Assembly (NCBI RefSeq): GCF_901709675.1
Contig: NC_051089.1
Coordinates: 4,008,476-4,072,475 of the forward strand
Length of the DNA stretch: 64,000 nucleotides
Direction: 5' to 3'
Source of the DNA: Syngnathus acus
Taxonomy: Eukaryota > Chordata > Actinopteri > Syngnathiformes > Syngnathidae
Shown here: piece by piece, positions 9,101 through 22,489 of the stretch
Layout of the letters: every line of letters starts with the position of its first letter
How positions within the stretch are numbered: the stretch's first letter is position 1
Notes under the pieces: generated by a model
Told to the model about the DNA's origin: nothing
Database searches by the model: none
The model's input: the letters and a program-made list of their open reading frames with translations, nothing else
Made by a program: the position numbers and the translations under genes

Positions 9101-12100
9101 CTACCAGGGGTAAATGAGAAGCAGTTACTAATAGACTTACTAGCTTAGGTAGCTACCTAACTGCCTAATCAAACCTTTGGACTGAAATAAACAACAATAT
9201 GGAAGCCCTTGCCAGAGGGAATGAAAACAATTACTGACCCCGCCAAAGCCTCTGAAGCGACTGAGCACTTGGTTATTGATGAAGCAACTCTTGGCGGGGT
9301 CATTCAGGGCTTCATCCAGCAATTGGTTGATGAAGTAGATGCCGGGCTCCACGGTGAGCACCATGCGCTCCCGGACCAGGCGGCCCATGCGCAGACTCTT
9401 CAGTCCGGGCTGGTCGATGCGCTCCACTCCCTGCGGGGCACCCGCGTTAGCGATCGTTTCGACGGCTTCCGGGTGCCCGCCGGGGGACAGCGCTCTCACC
9501 TCGGGGTAGCCGCCCACGTCGTGCACGTCGATGCCCAGCAGGTGGCCCAGACCGTGAGGCATGAAAATAGAGCCAAGGTGGACTTTCATCATGTCTTCCA
9601 CGCTGCCCTTAAGAATGCCCACTTTGACCAGCTCCTCCAGGTGGACCCGGTCAGCCAGACGGTGCATGTCGGTCCACTTCACGCCTGGACGTAGGAACAT
9701 GCTTAAATTTCAGATTGATGAATCAACTTACATAACACAATTTACTTCTGTTTTAATGCAGAGAATTGTTTTTTTCTTGACGAACACTAATCTCATTGAA
9801 ATATCAGCAAAAACAAATAGTCGTGATAGTCGTGTCACCTGGTTTGATGGCAGCCATGACTGTTCTGGAGGCTTTAAGAACAGCCTCGTAGATGGCCCTC
9901 TGGTCGGCGGTGAACTTGCCATTGGCTGGGAAGGAGCATGTGATGTCTGACGAGTAGCAGTAGTACTCGCCGCCCATGTCGAACAAACTGAGTGGACACC
10001 AAAACAAAATGTCTTTTAATTTGTTAGGATTTAAAATGTAAGTCATCCCACCCCAAGGTGCAAAGTAGTTTTGGACAATTCCGTTTTTTTGTTGGGAAGG
10101 GGATAAAAAAAAAAAAAATTGTACTCACCACATGTCGCCATCCATTATGGTTTTGTCGTTGGGAGCCCCAGCGTGACCATAGTGCAGAATCGAGCAATTG
10201 TTGCCCCTGTGGGTCACACAATCAAACATCATAGTTCAGTCTTGTCCTCAAAGGAGCACGAAGGTTATTTGGTGTGTATTTTCCTTTTGAATCACCGACC
10301 TCGCGAATTAATATGGACATTTGACTGTTCTTTTTTTTCCGTTGTATATATTGATTAATAAATAGTGATTCAGAAATAATGAGTAAATATGTCATTTCTG
10401 TATTTTAATTATGGACCTGAAATATCCTAACTCAATAGTGCAATCACGGGCATATTTTTTGTGAAAATAAAACTTAGGTGGCACGACGGCAGTGGAGCTG
10501 GACTTTAGTAATTAGGTTTAGACTTTGGTACACGGAGACACTGAATGGAACTTTTGTCAATCAGCGTCCAAAATGTTCACTTGATGGCCTCTGACGACGT
10601 TCCACTATAAAGTTTGGACATGGTTCAGGTTGTTAATCAAAACAAAAGCTTTGTGTGTAAACACAAAACTAAGCTAATAAGCGATAATCCCCAAGAAAAA
10701 CCCATTACGCGCGGCCTTGGATACACAGAAGACCAGCGTTATTAGTTGATTAGCAACTGTTCATGCGTAGCCATGCCGCTAATTAAGTTTTAAAGCACAA
10801 GCGTCCATTATCCATTTTCTTTTAATATTGCCACTGGGTAGTCAACAGAAGGCCCACTCACGTTCCGCAGATACAAGTGTACGAAGTGTGCCGCATGCCT
10901 CCTTTAGTGTAGCAGTAGTGTTGGAAGAGGCTGGAAAGAAAGATATCACAGATGATTAGCTCAATAGAATCAAAATTAAGATGGTCAGCTAATTAATAAA
11001 ACTAAGGAACAAAAAGTAAAACCTTTTAGCTAGCTAGTTATCCAGCAACTTCATAGACTAGCCAGCTAGCTAGCTAACTATTTGACGAAGTCATGTAGGT
11101 CTACGACTGAGGGGGAAAAAAAAAATCGTTACCTTTCCATTTCGTATTCTTTCTGCCCAGGTTTGACACTCTTCATAATCTACAAAGATAAACGTAGACA
11201 CATGTGAGTGAGTAATGTGGATTACGTTTGCGTTAACGTTGCTACTTACGATCTTGTGGGCTTCGCTGGACACCTTGTTGGTGTACCTCAGGACCTCAAG
11301 CTCCATGTCCGTCTTAATCAGGCGGCTGCAGGAAGAGTAACAAAGAATGGACAATGCTTATTAATGCATAGTTGACTCTTTGAAGAAGTCAGAGCAGTAT
11401 TGCGGAGTCGTACATTTCAGACGTGCTCTGCTTATATGTATCCTACTGGAACAGCGTGACCCGAGACATTCTCTTCAAATGTCATGGAGGAACTTGCAAA
11501 ACAAATATCTTTTTGCTGCACAGCTAAAATGTTTTGCTTCCAAACTCAGCTAAAACTGACACAGTGAACCCAAATCTTTTAATTCGGGAATACTTAGAAA
11601 CAAAATGCATAGGCAACTTTTCGTACAAGTTTTTTTTTTGCTTTCTTTGTATTACATTTTATTTTATTGTTTTGTTTCCTAACAAATAATGCCACCAGAC
11701 TTAATTGCTAAGACGAACAAACAAACAAAAAGTGCAAAAACAGCTGGTGAAAAGGCAGGCCGGCATTAATGCAAAGCCATGTTACAAATGGTGTTGTTTT
11801 GCCGAGCGGCAGAAACACTGCCTTTCTCCACAGGAGTTGTGACTCAAGACGATTCCGTCTCATTTTGGCCAGAAATGTCAATTCATCTAATGGCTGCAAA
11901 GTCTAATGCAGGGAACAAGCTGATGTGCACGTAGCCCATTACATCCAGCCTGCTTGAGGATGCGGGGAGGATAAACCAGCTTCATGAAGATTTGCATCAT
12001 CAGGTCACTGATGACTTTCGAACATTACTGAGCACTTAGTTTTGGATATAGTTTTAGTTGCAAAATGTCATAAGTCACTTTAACCTAATACTACAAATTA

Positions 12101-15100
12101 TAATAAAAAAAAGCGATGATAATTTTAGTCTCTCTTCTAAAACTTGGACCTTCACTTTTATTTTGATCCAACTGACATCTTACCATTCCACAATGACTGG
12201 GTGCAACAACGTGTTGTTCACTTGGAATCTGAATGAGAAGAGAAAAAAGTATTCCACATTCAATGTATTTTAATATTAAAAAAAAGAAGATGGGAAATAG
12301 TTTTTCTACCAAAACAAAACAAAACAAGAGAGCAGCGAGGACAACATAATTTGTGCAAAATTAGCAGTATGCATGAGACCACATAAAGCAAAGTGTAATT
12401 AAAGGAAAAACCTACTGGCTAATTCCTTCAAAGGAGGCTTCCCGGCTGACGCTACCACTGTCTGTGTTCTGTCCTCGCTACAATAAACACGCACACACAC
12501 ACATATATATATATAAAAAAAAAAAAAAAAGACATCAAATGTTAAATCCATCCACACACGATTTCCACGTTGGACTTTTCTCAATCAAGTCTGAAGAAGG
12601 AAGAACAAAAGCAGCATACCAATGTGAGGAGGACGGCTGGTTTCAGGTCACGCAGGAATTCAGCAATCTGCAAAGCACGAAAAAAATGAAATAAAACAAT
12701 GACGCTGACAAATATGAGCTTCCGTACACACATACACACACAAATTGCGGAGTGACACTCTTGCTGCCAGGTATCGCCGTGGCTCTGCAGCCCCAACGTG
12801 ACACGGAACCTCAAATGACTTTATTGCTCATCCAGCAGCCCAAAATGTCAGGTGACATTTTCCTGACACGTTGGCGGCTCGCCTGGGGAGCGTTCCAACT
12901 AGCACATATCTTTAATTTTACACACATTAGCCCCGGTGAAGGTCGTCTCGAGTCACAATAAAATACAGCCGCTCCGTCTGGCGGAGACGAGTAATGTTCC
13001 GGTGACGGACTCGACAAGTGAACAAAGACATGAGCTGCCCATTCAAAGCGACAATCTGCGAACATGACATTTGTTTGGAATTGTGAAAAAACTTCAGGTC
13101 GAATGAGCAAAAAATGAACTCAAGTCTAACCAGTCAAAATATTTTGACAAGCGCTCGGGAGGTGAGTCATGGTAGATTATAAATTAAAAAAAAAAAAAAA
13201 AAAGGTTGGCCTCAACTGTGCACGCAGCACTTAAAAAGGTCACAGTATTAACATTGCAGTTTTCGATCGTGCTTATAGTGCAAGTCCCCGCTGGTGACAC
13301 TTAAGGCGGCTGAAAGCTTCTCTTATGGCATTTGAGTGTTTTGAAAGCTCCCACTGTGACTTTGGCAGAGGAAGCGACGGCAGATTGACGTGGACGCCTC
13401 CCCCCGGGCGGGATTTGTGCACCTTGGGGAGGCTGCGAGGAAAAACTCCATTCTTAATAACTGCGAGAAGGTCAATTTTAGCAACAAGGAATTGATTTAC
13501 ATCCTGGCATTTTCTTCTAGATTTCTTAAGAATGTCACAAAACACATGCAAGATATAATATATAAGATTTCCCCTTTAAGAATTTAGGGATCAGGTCAAA
13601 AAGAGGACTTACATCACAGGTATAGTTCACCTCATCCACAGCATACTTCTTCCTGAAATGGTCTTTGGAGAAGATTCTGTTGACACACCAGACACAACAT
13701 TTAGTTGACGTTACCCCAAATGGCCCGGCTCCAGGCAAACACACTCACTCTCCCATCCAAGTGCCGTAGCTTGGAGGCAGTTTTGGAACAAACAGGATGG
13801 ACTTCCCCGAGTCCACTTGAATGGCCCCATAGCAGTCAGACTCAGTCACCCCAAAGGCCCAATGGAAGAACGACTCCTGCGATAAAAAAAAAAAAAAAAA
13901 GCGAAGCCAATCGAACACTTCTCGCCTTTGCGTCTAAAACGAGACACGAATCACCGACCTGCCTGAAGACCACGTCCGTGTCGGTGCAGTGCCTCTGTTG
14001 CTGCTCGCCACCCTGCAGCACCACCACCGAGTTGCTCTCTAAGTTCTCTTTGGCCCTCAGTCCGTTACAGAGGCGCCGGCGGTTTTCTGCGAAAAGCTCG
14101 GCTGACACTCGCAGGGTGTCGTTACCCAGCCAGAAAACCGGTCTGAAAGCAAAAAAGGAGCGCAAGAATGGAATTGAGAGTAAAACATTACAAATATGCT
14201 CTCCAAGCTCATTTCTTGGCTCTTTATTTTTATATGCTAGGATTTCACTTGGTAATTCTTTCAAGTAGCCCAAGAATCACAGCGACGAAGCAACCCAGCA
14301 ATTTCGTGAGAGCTTCGGCGCCGCACTCAGTTCCTAATAACAGTGTTTGTGAGCTTTATGGATCGACCTTGAGCACAGTCCAGTGTGCAAGATCAGATAG
14401 ACTGTTTCTTATCAGCAAAGAGAGACTTACTATCCGACCCGCCGTGTTACAAACTTGTCAAAGTACTGTCTTAATCTTTGCACAGTCGGGGTTGTCTCCT
14501 CACACCATCAAATCTTATTATGTCGTATCTAAAGGATTATCTACACATCCTGGCAACGCTGCGGCCTCCGAGTAAAAAAAAAAGAAAAAGTGGAAACTTC
14601 CGATTTAGAGAAGGTGCTGAGTTTAAAGGAAAAAAAACTAAAACCTTGGGAGTAGTGAGGGGGCGTTTCCGATGAATTGAATGAGTTTTCTACAGTTTCA
14701 TCTCACATTACCAAATATGCATGGTAGGCTAATCGATCCCTGCGGATTGTCCGTGTGAATGGCCGTATGTATATTTTCTGCCCTGCGATTGGCTGGTGAC
14801 CAGTTCAGTGTGTGCACAGAAGTACAGATAATAAGAATGGACGGATGTTTGGATAATTGAGTCTCTGAAGACAATAAAATGGAACTGCTGGACAAAGGAC
14901 TTGTACATGCTAACTCAGCGTTAATTTGAAAGGGCAAAGTTTTTGCTTACATAAGTTGGGAAAGCACAAGACATCCCACTGTCACAAGATTAAAGATTAA
15001 AAAAAAAAAAAAGAGGGGGGGGGGGGGCTGTTGCATCAATATAGACATTTACTTAAACATTTTAACATGGGCTTTAAATTCAGAAATATAAAACGTGAAC

Positions 15101-15644
15101 ATGCCATTGTTACTGTTTTCATATTTTTATAAACAATTGTATACGTTTAAAAAAAAGGTTTGACAATGAATGAATTTTGCACAATACGATCTTTGTTTAT
15201 TTCTATTATTATTATTATTATTATAAACGATATAAATGAAATTGTGAATATAGATTTATCTCAGATACCCAGCAGTCCAGCACCGTTAGTATAAAAACAC
15301 GGTATCGTAGTGCTTGCACGTTCTACCATTGTAAAATCATGACGTTAATGCATTGAAGGATATTTCGTGTTTTTTATTACGAATTGTGCAAATTAACACA
15401 CATATACTTAACCGTTACATATATAGACATGTCAGAACTTTGTTGTTGATCGCTCATCGGTTTTGACAGCTTTCAAATTGCCAGCAAACGTCTCACCAGC
15501 AAGACGGTGGTATCGACGCGGCACCGCAATAAAACATCACTTCAAAACACACTCACATGCATGATTCGAGATTTATTAAATTATAATATTTGGTGGTGCA
15601 GTCGGAAAATAATAAATAAGAACTCACTGCGGTGCTGTAGCCAT
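8957..15644 (-). CDS. pepd: pepd, prolidase (Xaa-Pro dipeptidase), complete, 15 exons
   Basis: Cytosolic Mn-dependent dipeptidase that splits dipeptides with C-terminal Pro/Hyp, mainly from collagen breakdown. Exons in transcript order (high to low): 15628-15644, 13959-14142, 13749-13876, 13613-13676, 12620-12667, 12416-12477, 12184-12228, 11250-11325, 11133-11179, 10862-10930, 10129-10206, 9839-9987, 9500-9684, 9239-9430, 8957-9100. They sum to 1488 nt, or 495 residues, against 493 in human. All junctions are GT-AG and in phase. Metal ligands D276, D287, H370, E412 and E452 are all present at the human numbering. The N-terminus [18 protein letters not shown] matches the family. The start at 15644 is the only ATG in the short first exon. 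The C-terminus ends SSQKF. Confidence 0.97.
9239..9684 (-). CDS. pepd: pepd exons 13-14 with a 69-bp intron between them
   Basis: Exon 13 (9500-9684) carries [19 protein letters not shown] (H366, H370, H377). Exon 14 (9239-9430) carries LTVEPGIYF (E412). The 69-bp intron 9431-9499 starts GTGAGAG and ends CCCCGCAG. It has no stop codon and is a multiple of three, so a single open frame runs through. The family sequence VGGYPE-GVERID shows it is spliced out. Confidence 0.93.
9839..9987 (-). CDS. pepd: pepd exon 12: first two metal ligands
   Basis: [20 protein letters not shown] holds D276 and D287, which bridge the two Mn ions of the pita-bread fold. The segment continues through [20 protein letters not shown]. 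The acceptor is GTCCACTCAG and the donor CCAG|GTGACA. Confidence 0.95.
10755..10812. repeat. dispersed repeat, copy 2
   Basis: This is the partner of the copy at 3657-3716, in the same orientation, inside the pepd intron between exons 10 and 11. Confidence 0.75.
13613..14142 (-). CDS. pepd: pepd exons 2-4: N-terminal domain
   Basis: Exon 2 (13959-14142) encodes the [20 protein letters not shown] region. Exon 3 (13749-13876) encodes SFFHWAFGV through [12 protein letters not shown]. Exon 4 (13613-13676) encodes [20 protein letters not shown]. Together they form the non-catalytic creatinase/prolidase N-terminal domain that builds the dimer and covers the active site. Confidence 0.93.
15628..15644 (-). 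CDS. pepd: pepd exon 1 (17 coding nt)
   Basis: ATGGCTACAGCACCGCA followed by GTGAGT. It encodes MATAP plus two bases of Q6 and joins exon 2 at 14142 (ACCGGTTTTCTGGCTGGG), restoring QPVFWLG. The exon is too short to be found as an open frame. Confidence 0.88.
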
Positions 15645-15671
15645 GCTGACGTTTGTGTTTTCAGCCGCTGT

Positions 15672-15696
15672 CACGTGTCAACGGAAGTCACGTGAC
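15672..15696. promoter_or_regulatory. pepd: paired E-boxes with a full CLEAR palindrome at the pepd start
   Basis: CACGTG occurs at 15672-15677 and the perfect palindrome GTCACGTGAC at 15687-15696, with an ETS-like ACGGAAGT overlapping its left side. Both lie 28-52 bp upstream of the pepd start codon, in the promoter or 5' UTR. GTCACGTGAC is the consensus bound by MiT/TFE factors (TFEB, TFE3, MITF) and by USF. The sites are seen in sequence; their use is inferred. Confidence 0.6.
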
Positions 15697-15699
15697 TTT

Positions 15700-18600
15700 G
15701 CAGGATGACTTGGCATTGTGTTGCGTTCGAAACAATCGGACGTTGGCATTTCGGATCGTTGTATGCTGAGCGCAGGCTGCTTAATATTAAATATTTCTTA
15801 ATTAATATAGTTTGCACAACTGCTGGTTGAGTCTGTTGCTTCCGGATTGGGATTGAGGTTTTATTGCTTTCAACTGGTCGCCAGCCAATCGCAGGGCACA
15901 TATACAATGTATACAAATGTTCTCCTTATATGCATTAACATAAACTAAATTTATTAGAACATACGATTTTTTGCAATACCGATATCACACAGCCTTATTT
16001 TCCATTTATGTGTAACTCCCAGGCTTGCACACCTGTTGTTATACGTGTGACACTTTTTAATTAAAAAGACCAAGAACGCAATTAAGACGCCTGACCTTAC
16101 CGAGTCACACCATCGTCACGCTTTCGGCTCTTTTTCGTGCGTGTAGAAATGAAACGACTTGCTGCCATGAGTGTAAATAAGCCTAACGCGCGGCCAGAAT
16201 TAAAACCCGCTGGTCGGTGTAATTTAAAGGCAACAGGCAACTTGTTTGTTCTGCTTTGAGATCATTCATTTGCTAATGCTTGCCCGAGTGGGCTGTATAA
16301 CTCAGCTCGTGCACATTTGTTTCAATGCAATTACAAACAAATCTCATTAGCAAAGACTTGAGGTGCTCAATCTCATGAGAGACAATAAAAGAGATGTATC
16401 AAAAAGAATGTTGGTTTTGATTGTCATTGCCATAGAAAGAAATATCTCACTTTTACTAGCTTCTCAACTTCTGATTTATGAAAAAGCGTAAACTCCAGCC
16501 TACAAGTGATTCAGTGAAATAATAACTCATCAGTTGTTGATTTTAAATTTGCGAATGAACATGTACACTTCTGGGTCTTTTTTCTTTTTTTTTGCTGAGT
16601 CTGAATACATTTTCATGACCTTTGAGTCATATTTTGTGACCAAGATGAGTACCAATTTTAATATAAATATCATTAATATTTGGATGCCTGCTCATAAGAA
16701 GAATTATAGTTCTGTTATGACAACTAGTAATTATTTCTTCTTGCTGCAAGCAAATCAACATTCTTGGGACAAATTCAGCTCTCCCAGAGTTCCGAGCACA
16801 CAAACCTCTTTTGTCACGTTTGCATGCAAATGAAGCAAATGACGCCGATTGCAACGCTGTTCCTCAAGCTAAAGGATAAATGAATGTGATCATATTAGCA
16901 TAGTGTCTGCGTGGATACCAAAGATTTGTGGGAAAGCGCAGTAGGCTGGATAATTAAAGGTCATTCCTCATTAAGACATATGAAATCATTACGACATAGC
17001 ACTGAGGTTGCACGTGGTTAAAATATCCTCATCAGCACCACGGATGGAATCTCTCACATATTTTATTCCTGTAGTTCACGTTTTTTTTTTTTACCTCCCC
17101 GCACCCCATGATAGCAGTGCGTAATTACATCTTTTTTTTTCTAATCTAAAATGTGGAATGCACTTTTATGTGCTGATACTGGCAATATCCTTTCTCCATA
17201 ATTGGCTGGCTGCTGTGAGATGCTGCGCATGTTTGTGTGTCCCTGTGTGTGTTGCACCCTTTTTAATAACCACCTGCACTTGCTCAAAAAGCAAGTCACA
17301 CACTTGAGATGCAGAAAATGGAGCCTTGAAAGTGCATTCAAAGCTTAAGTTGCGCCATACCCTTGCCCAGTGACACGGGTCCCTGCCAATTAAATAATTG
17401 AGTAAAATTGCCGTATGGATGAAATGGCGGAAAGTGGGATGCAGAGCAATCAATGGTTTGATCAACACATAAAGTTCCCTGTTGAGCTGTGTAAATCCTC
17501 GTCACGCTTCCTTCCTTCCTCAATGACCCCTGCAGGCCATGGAGGGAGGAAGTGGAGGATGTCAAGCATCAACTACAGATTGAGCGCCAGTTCCCCCTGC
17601 ATCCTTTTGTTTTATCTTTAGAGCCAGATGCAATTTAGGCTGTTACACGCCAGCTTTGCTGCAACTTCAAACTTTATCGCTTGCAGGCTTTGGACATCTG
17701 TAACAAAATAGTCCAGAGAAACACAAACAGCCTATATAAGAAAGAGAAGTGGAGAGCCAATGCAAAGTTTTAACAAGGGTGACCGCCACCAAGGCTCAAT
17801 TGTTAAGTAAAGTTAATTTTTGAAATACAAATAAATTTAAAATACAAATAAAATTTATTTATAATAAATAAAACATATTAATTACTTTTTTTCTGTGTAT
17901 TTACTTTCCAAACAAATTGTGTCGTCTTTCACATTTTCCTCTTTTTAACTTTCTTGACCACCACATACCACACGCATCTTTCTAATATTTTGGCCTTGGG
18001 AGAGGTCTGGCTCACTTTGATTCTTGTTGTCAACCCTGCAAACACATTTTTTCTCTGTGTTGAGAAACTGCAGGACGTATAAAACAACAAGAAATTGTCA
18101 AAATCCGCAGAGAGGTCTACTTTCAAAGTGATTAAAAGTACAGAAGTTACCACGTGTGCTCTATGTGACGTGTTAACAGCGTGTAAAGCTAATTTCACAG
18201 CTTGGAGGTGCTAAGAAGATCTGTAATGTCAGAGTTGTGGAAGATCATGCTCTGTATAAGACCACATAAAATCAGTCAATCATTTTTTTTCCTTTATTCA
18301 TAGGTAATGAGGAGAGGGAATAAAATATTTTCACGTGATATAAGGATATAATATAACAAAGGGAATGAGGGGAGCTGATTCGATGGCAGAGAATAAAATC
18401 AGCTATGTTCACACCCACAATGACGCAAACCCCCGTTTTACCGGTGGCTGTTTATAAAAATGCCACACACAAAAAAAAGCGACCATGTCAAATCTGCACT
18501 GGACAATTCAAACAAAATAACAACATCAAATTTTCAATTGAGATAAAAATTAAAATTAAAATCAAACTGCAAATTATAGGAAAAATACTTTCAATGTAAT

Positions 18601-21600
18601 TCTGCGAGCCAAAATTAAATGCCCAACTCCTCTACTCAGTTTCATAAAAATCAGTCCAGTTATTTTTGCATAATCCTCTAAACACATGAGACTGACAAAA
18701 AACATAACCTCCTTGGTGGAGGTAATAAAAGACAGATGGTCTGTGTTTTGGGTTGGTCAGGTCAGCACTCAGCAGGTTAAGGCAAAAAAAAAAAAGGGCT
18801 CATCTATAACCATCGGGCAAGCTGTTTACCGTGGCGAAGGATTAGGGGGCGGCACACATTCTGTATTTCACCAGGATTTATCTCAAAGTGGATTGCTCAT
18901 AAGCCTCTCATAAATAATTTCCAAATGATGGTAGTTGTGCCATTTGCTATGTGAGCCCACATGACCTTCAGTCAGTCGTCCTCCATGTTGTTCCAAAACA
19001 GCTGTGTCCATTTAGTAAAAAAAAAAAGAGATACAAAGAGACAGAGTGTGTCTTTTGAAAAAGTCCGAATAAAAGAAAAATGGAAAAGGAATGGCAGCCC
19101 ATGCGACAAGCACCCATACTCTAAATGTTCCCGCAATTAAAAAAGAAATCGGTTAAACCAGTTCACAGATTTTTTTTTCGCTATATATTTTTTATAATTC
19201 TCTTTATTTACATTAGTTTGTTAAGTTTAGTTTGACCGTAAAATAAGTGCCAAGCGGGGACTCAGCGGGATGATGTAGTTGATATAAAGTTAATTGGCTA
19301 AATTTAAGTGAGCCATGAATATGAGTGTTAATTACAACGCCAGTAACAATATGTTCCTGCGGAGCATAAAATATTCTTTAAACTGCGAGTACAAGTGAGG
19401 ACGGTTATTTGCGTCCCCGGAACTTCTTCTGCGTATGTTCACACTTTATATTCAGCAATGTGCTGTGACAGGAGTCTTTTTTTACCACCCAATCTCCATC
19501 ACCAGGAAATAATTGCCTCTTCTGCCAGCCATGATTAAAAATATTAATATCATTTAGCGCACACAGTGCATGAAAAAAAAAAAATCATCTAACATAATGA
19601 AGCGCGATGTATTTTTAGCCGCCGAGCCTCATGCAGATTCATTTGAAATGAGATTCCAACTGAAGGCCACGCTTGTGAGTGTAAACAACTTGACCTTGAG
19701 TGGACCACTTCATTCATTCAAGTTGCACAGCTATAAATGGAGAGGACACGTCACTTTCATCACAAGTGACATCGTCGCCTGAACTAAGGACGGGATGTTT
19801 TTCATGGACCTTTGTTGTCTTGGCAACCACGGGTCATGTGCTGTGCAATTCAAATGCGACATTGAAAAAGAATGAATAAAATTACAAGGACTTCTCTGCT
19901 AAGAAATAATTTCAAATGAGTGAAAAGTTCCATAGCAGGCAGCGATGCAACTAGGCGAAAATGACAGGCGGCTGCTGTTCCTCTTTCTGGTTAAATTGAT
20001 TGTTGTTATTTTGAGGTCTTGTGATTAAAAATAAATAAGTAAATAAAAAAAAAAATTAAAAAAATTAAGAAATTGATTAAAAATAAATAAGTAAATAAAA
20101 AACTAAAAACAAATGATTAAAAAAAAAAAGTAAATAAAAAAAATATATATAGAAAAATAAAAAAAATAAAATAAAACATTTTAAATTAAAAAATAAATAA
20201 ATATAACATTAGCAGTAAATTTTGGGGAGGATAAAAAAAAATCCTTCCTTCAAGTGCAATAATCACCGAGCCAGCAATGTTATGAGCGAAGAGAAAGAAT
20301 TTGAAAGCAGCTACCATTCACTCAGAGGGCATGTGAAAAGTAGAAGTCGAAGTCATCTTATCTGTCACTGCGAAGCTCTGCTACTAATATGAAAGGAACG
20401 CGGAGGCGGTTATCATTGCCAGTGAGGAACATCATTAATCGTCAGCATCCGGCTGCAAAACAACGTTGTGAACACGCTCACGTAGCCGCGCATGCAGCAC
20501 CTTTAGCTGCAATCGGCAACAGACGGGGGCGTCGCCTCAGCTACGTCGTTAATATTCATTGTAGCGTTTCTCCGCTGCGGGCGGAGAGACTTGAAAATGA
20601 CTTTGAAATCAACTCCTCTTTGAGTGTTACATCTGCGCTCCAAGGAAGATTCCAGATGGGGAATCTGTGCACTTAACTTCTCATCAAGTTGGAGTCTTGT
20701 CGGTGGATTGGAGTTCCAGGCCGCACGCATCAAGCGTGCAATCATCGAGATAGCGTACGCATCCTCCAGGGAAGTTTGAGGTCTGGTTCTACCTTCTTTC
20801 ATTGTCTGATGCCCTCTGTGAACCTTTTGATGGATGTCAAGGCAAACAATTTCACTTCAGAGCCTAAGAAACACACAACCATCAAATCGTTGAGGCTTCC
20901 AAGCTTGAAGCAGCAAAAAAACATTTTTTTAGCATCGCAAAGCTGATGCAAGTTGCTGAACAAACAGCAAGGGCTCAGAACAGTGCCCTGAGGAACACAC
21001 AAAAAGTGCAAAAACCTGGATGTGACTGAGTGGAGCACAAACGAATGCAGATATTTTTTTTACAAAAATAACTTTTTTAATTAAAAGAATCAAGCTGGCC
21101 TATGACATTTTGCTAACATAAGACTCGAAATGATCTTAAGTGTTGCTAATGTGTTATTGCTGACATTCAATCCCTGAGGTTGTCATCACCACTGGGCTCT
21201 TTAGTGACTGATAGACACTGGCCAGCAGTGGATGGCCACACACACACTAAGAGCTCCTCACACTTTCTGGTTATGGCATGCTGCCGCAAGAATAGAAAGA
21301 AAGTCATGGCTTGTTATCTCATTGCAGCTCCCCCCCCACCCCCACCTCCTTCTGTGCACATGAGCCATATCTGCAGCTTTGAAGTCAGAGCCGCTGGCGA
21401 TGTCTCAAGCCCGGCCGGCATCAACCAAGCGCCTCTTCGTTAAAATCCTTGAGCTGCTTATAATTACGAGCTCTGTTGGGTGGCTGGCGGGACAATGCGC
21501 ATGACATCAACACCACCACCACCACCACCACCGAGGTTGAAACAAGACAAGAGGATCACGATCAAGGAACATTGCACGAAAACTGATTGAATCAATCAGT

Positions 21601-22380
21601 TGTCAAGATGATCCTGCGCAACGTCACGGGAAAACTCAAACCTATCAATGACAGCCTTTTGTTTTCTGAGTTTGGTCATGTGACATTCCCAAGCTCCCAT
21701 CAATTTCAGTCATTGGACACAGTGGGGCACTTTATACAACTAAGCAGAAGATCAATAAATAAACTCATGTTACATTTTTTTTTTCATTCTGGGGAAATAT
21801 CTAAGCTCTGTTTCTCGGGGTTTCTGTCAGTCTGCTTCTATTTATAAATTGCAACCATAACGATCTCTGCATTCTCCCCTTTGTGGAGGAAACAGAGACA
21901 GACGTACTGTACATTCTGTCACCGAGCATTTCTCGGCAGACCCAAAGAATAGCAGAAAAATGCGGGGAAATATTTTTTTTCCCACAAATTAAAAGCAATG
22001 AATGGTGGTGAAATGACAAAATGATAAATTGAAAAGTTTTCACACAAAACCACCAGACATAACTTGTCCATTCTTGCGGTAGTTGCAGGTAAGAACCGTT
22101 TAACCTGCGAGGGAAGATGTGGTTGTTTGACATTTTCTTTTTCTTCTATCGGATTCTTTGGCACGCCCTAATTGCTCCCGCAGGGAGCAATCCCGCCGTT
22201 CCACCTAAACGGCGGCCGTTGTGGGTTTTCCGAGGATGTTTAGAGTCACTGCTCCGTGGGAACTTTTGAATTGGCAGGATGTGTGTGTTGGGGGAAAGTT
22301 GGTGCGGAGCGTGGGAGTACAAATCGTTGCACACTAAAATAGTGATCAGGTGCCATTAGGGATTTGGACTTTTTAATAAA
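15700..22380. other. intergenic DNA upstream of pepd
   Basis: No coding exon, RNA gene or full transposon is recognised here. The segment is A+T-rich overall, with an A/T-only low-complexity tract near 20030-20210, a few poly(A/T) runs and a small CCA repeat near 21510-21532. Confidence 0.6.
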
Positions 22381-22381
22381 T

Positions 22382-22489
<108 letters not shown>

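Noticed and set aside
9140-9700. A 186-codon minus-strand frame as one pepd exon
   Set aside because: It reads through the 69-bp intron 9431-9499 and past the donor at 9238; family alignment shows two exons.
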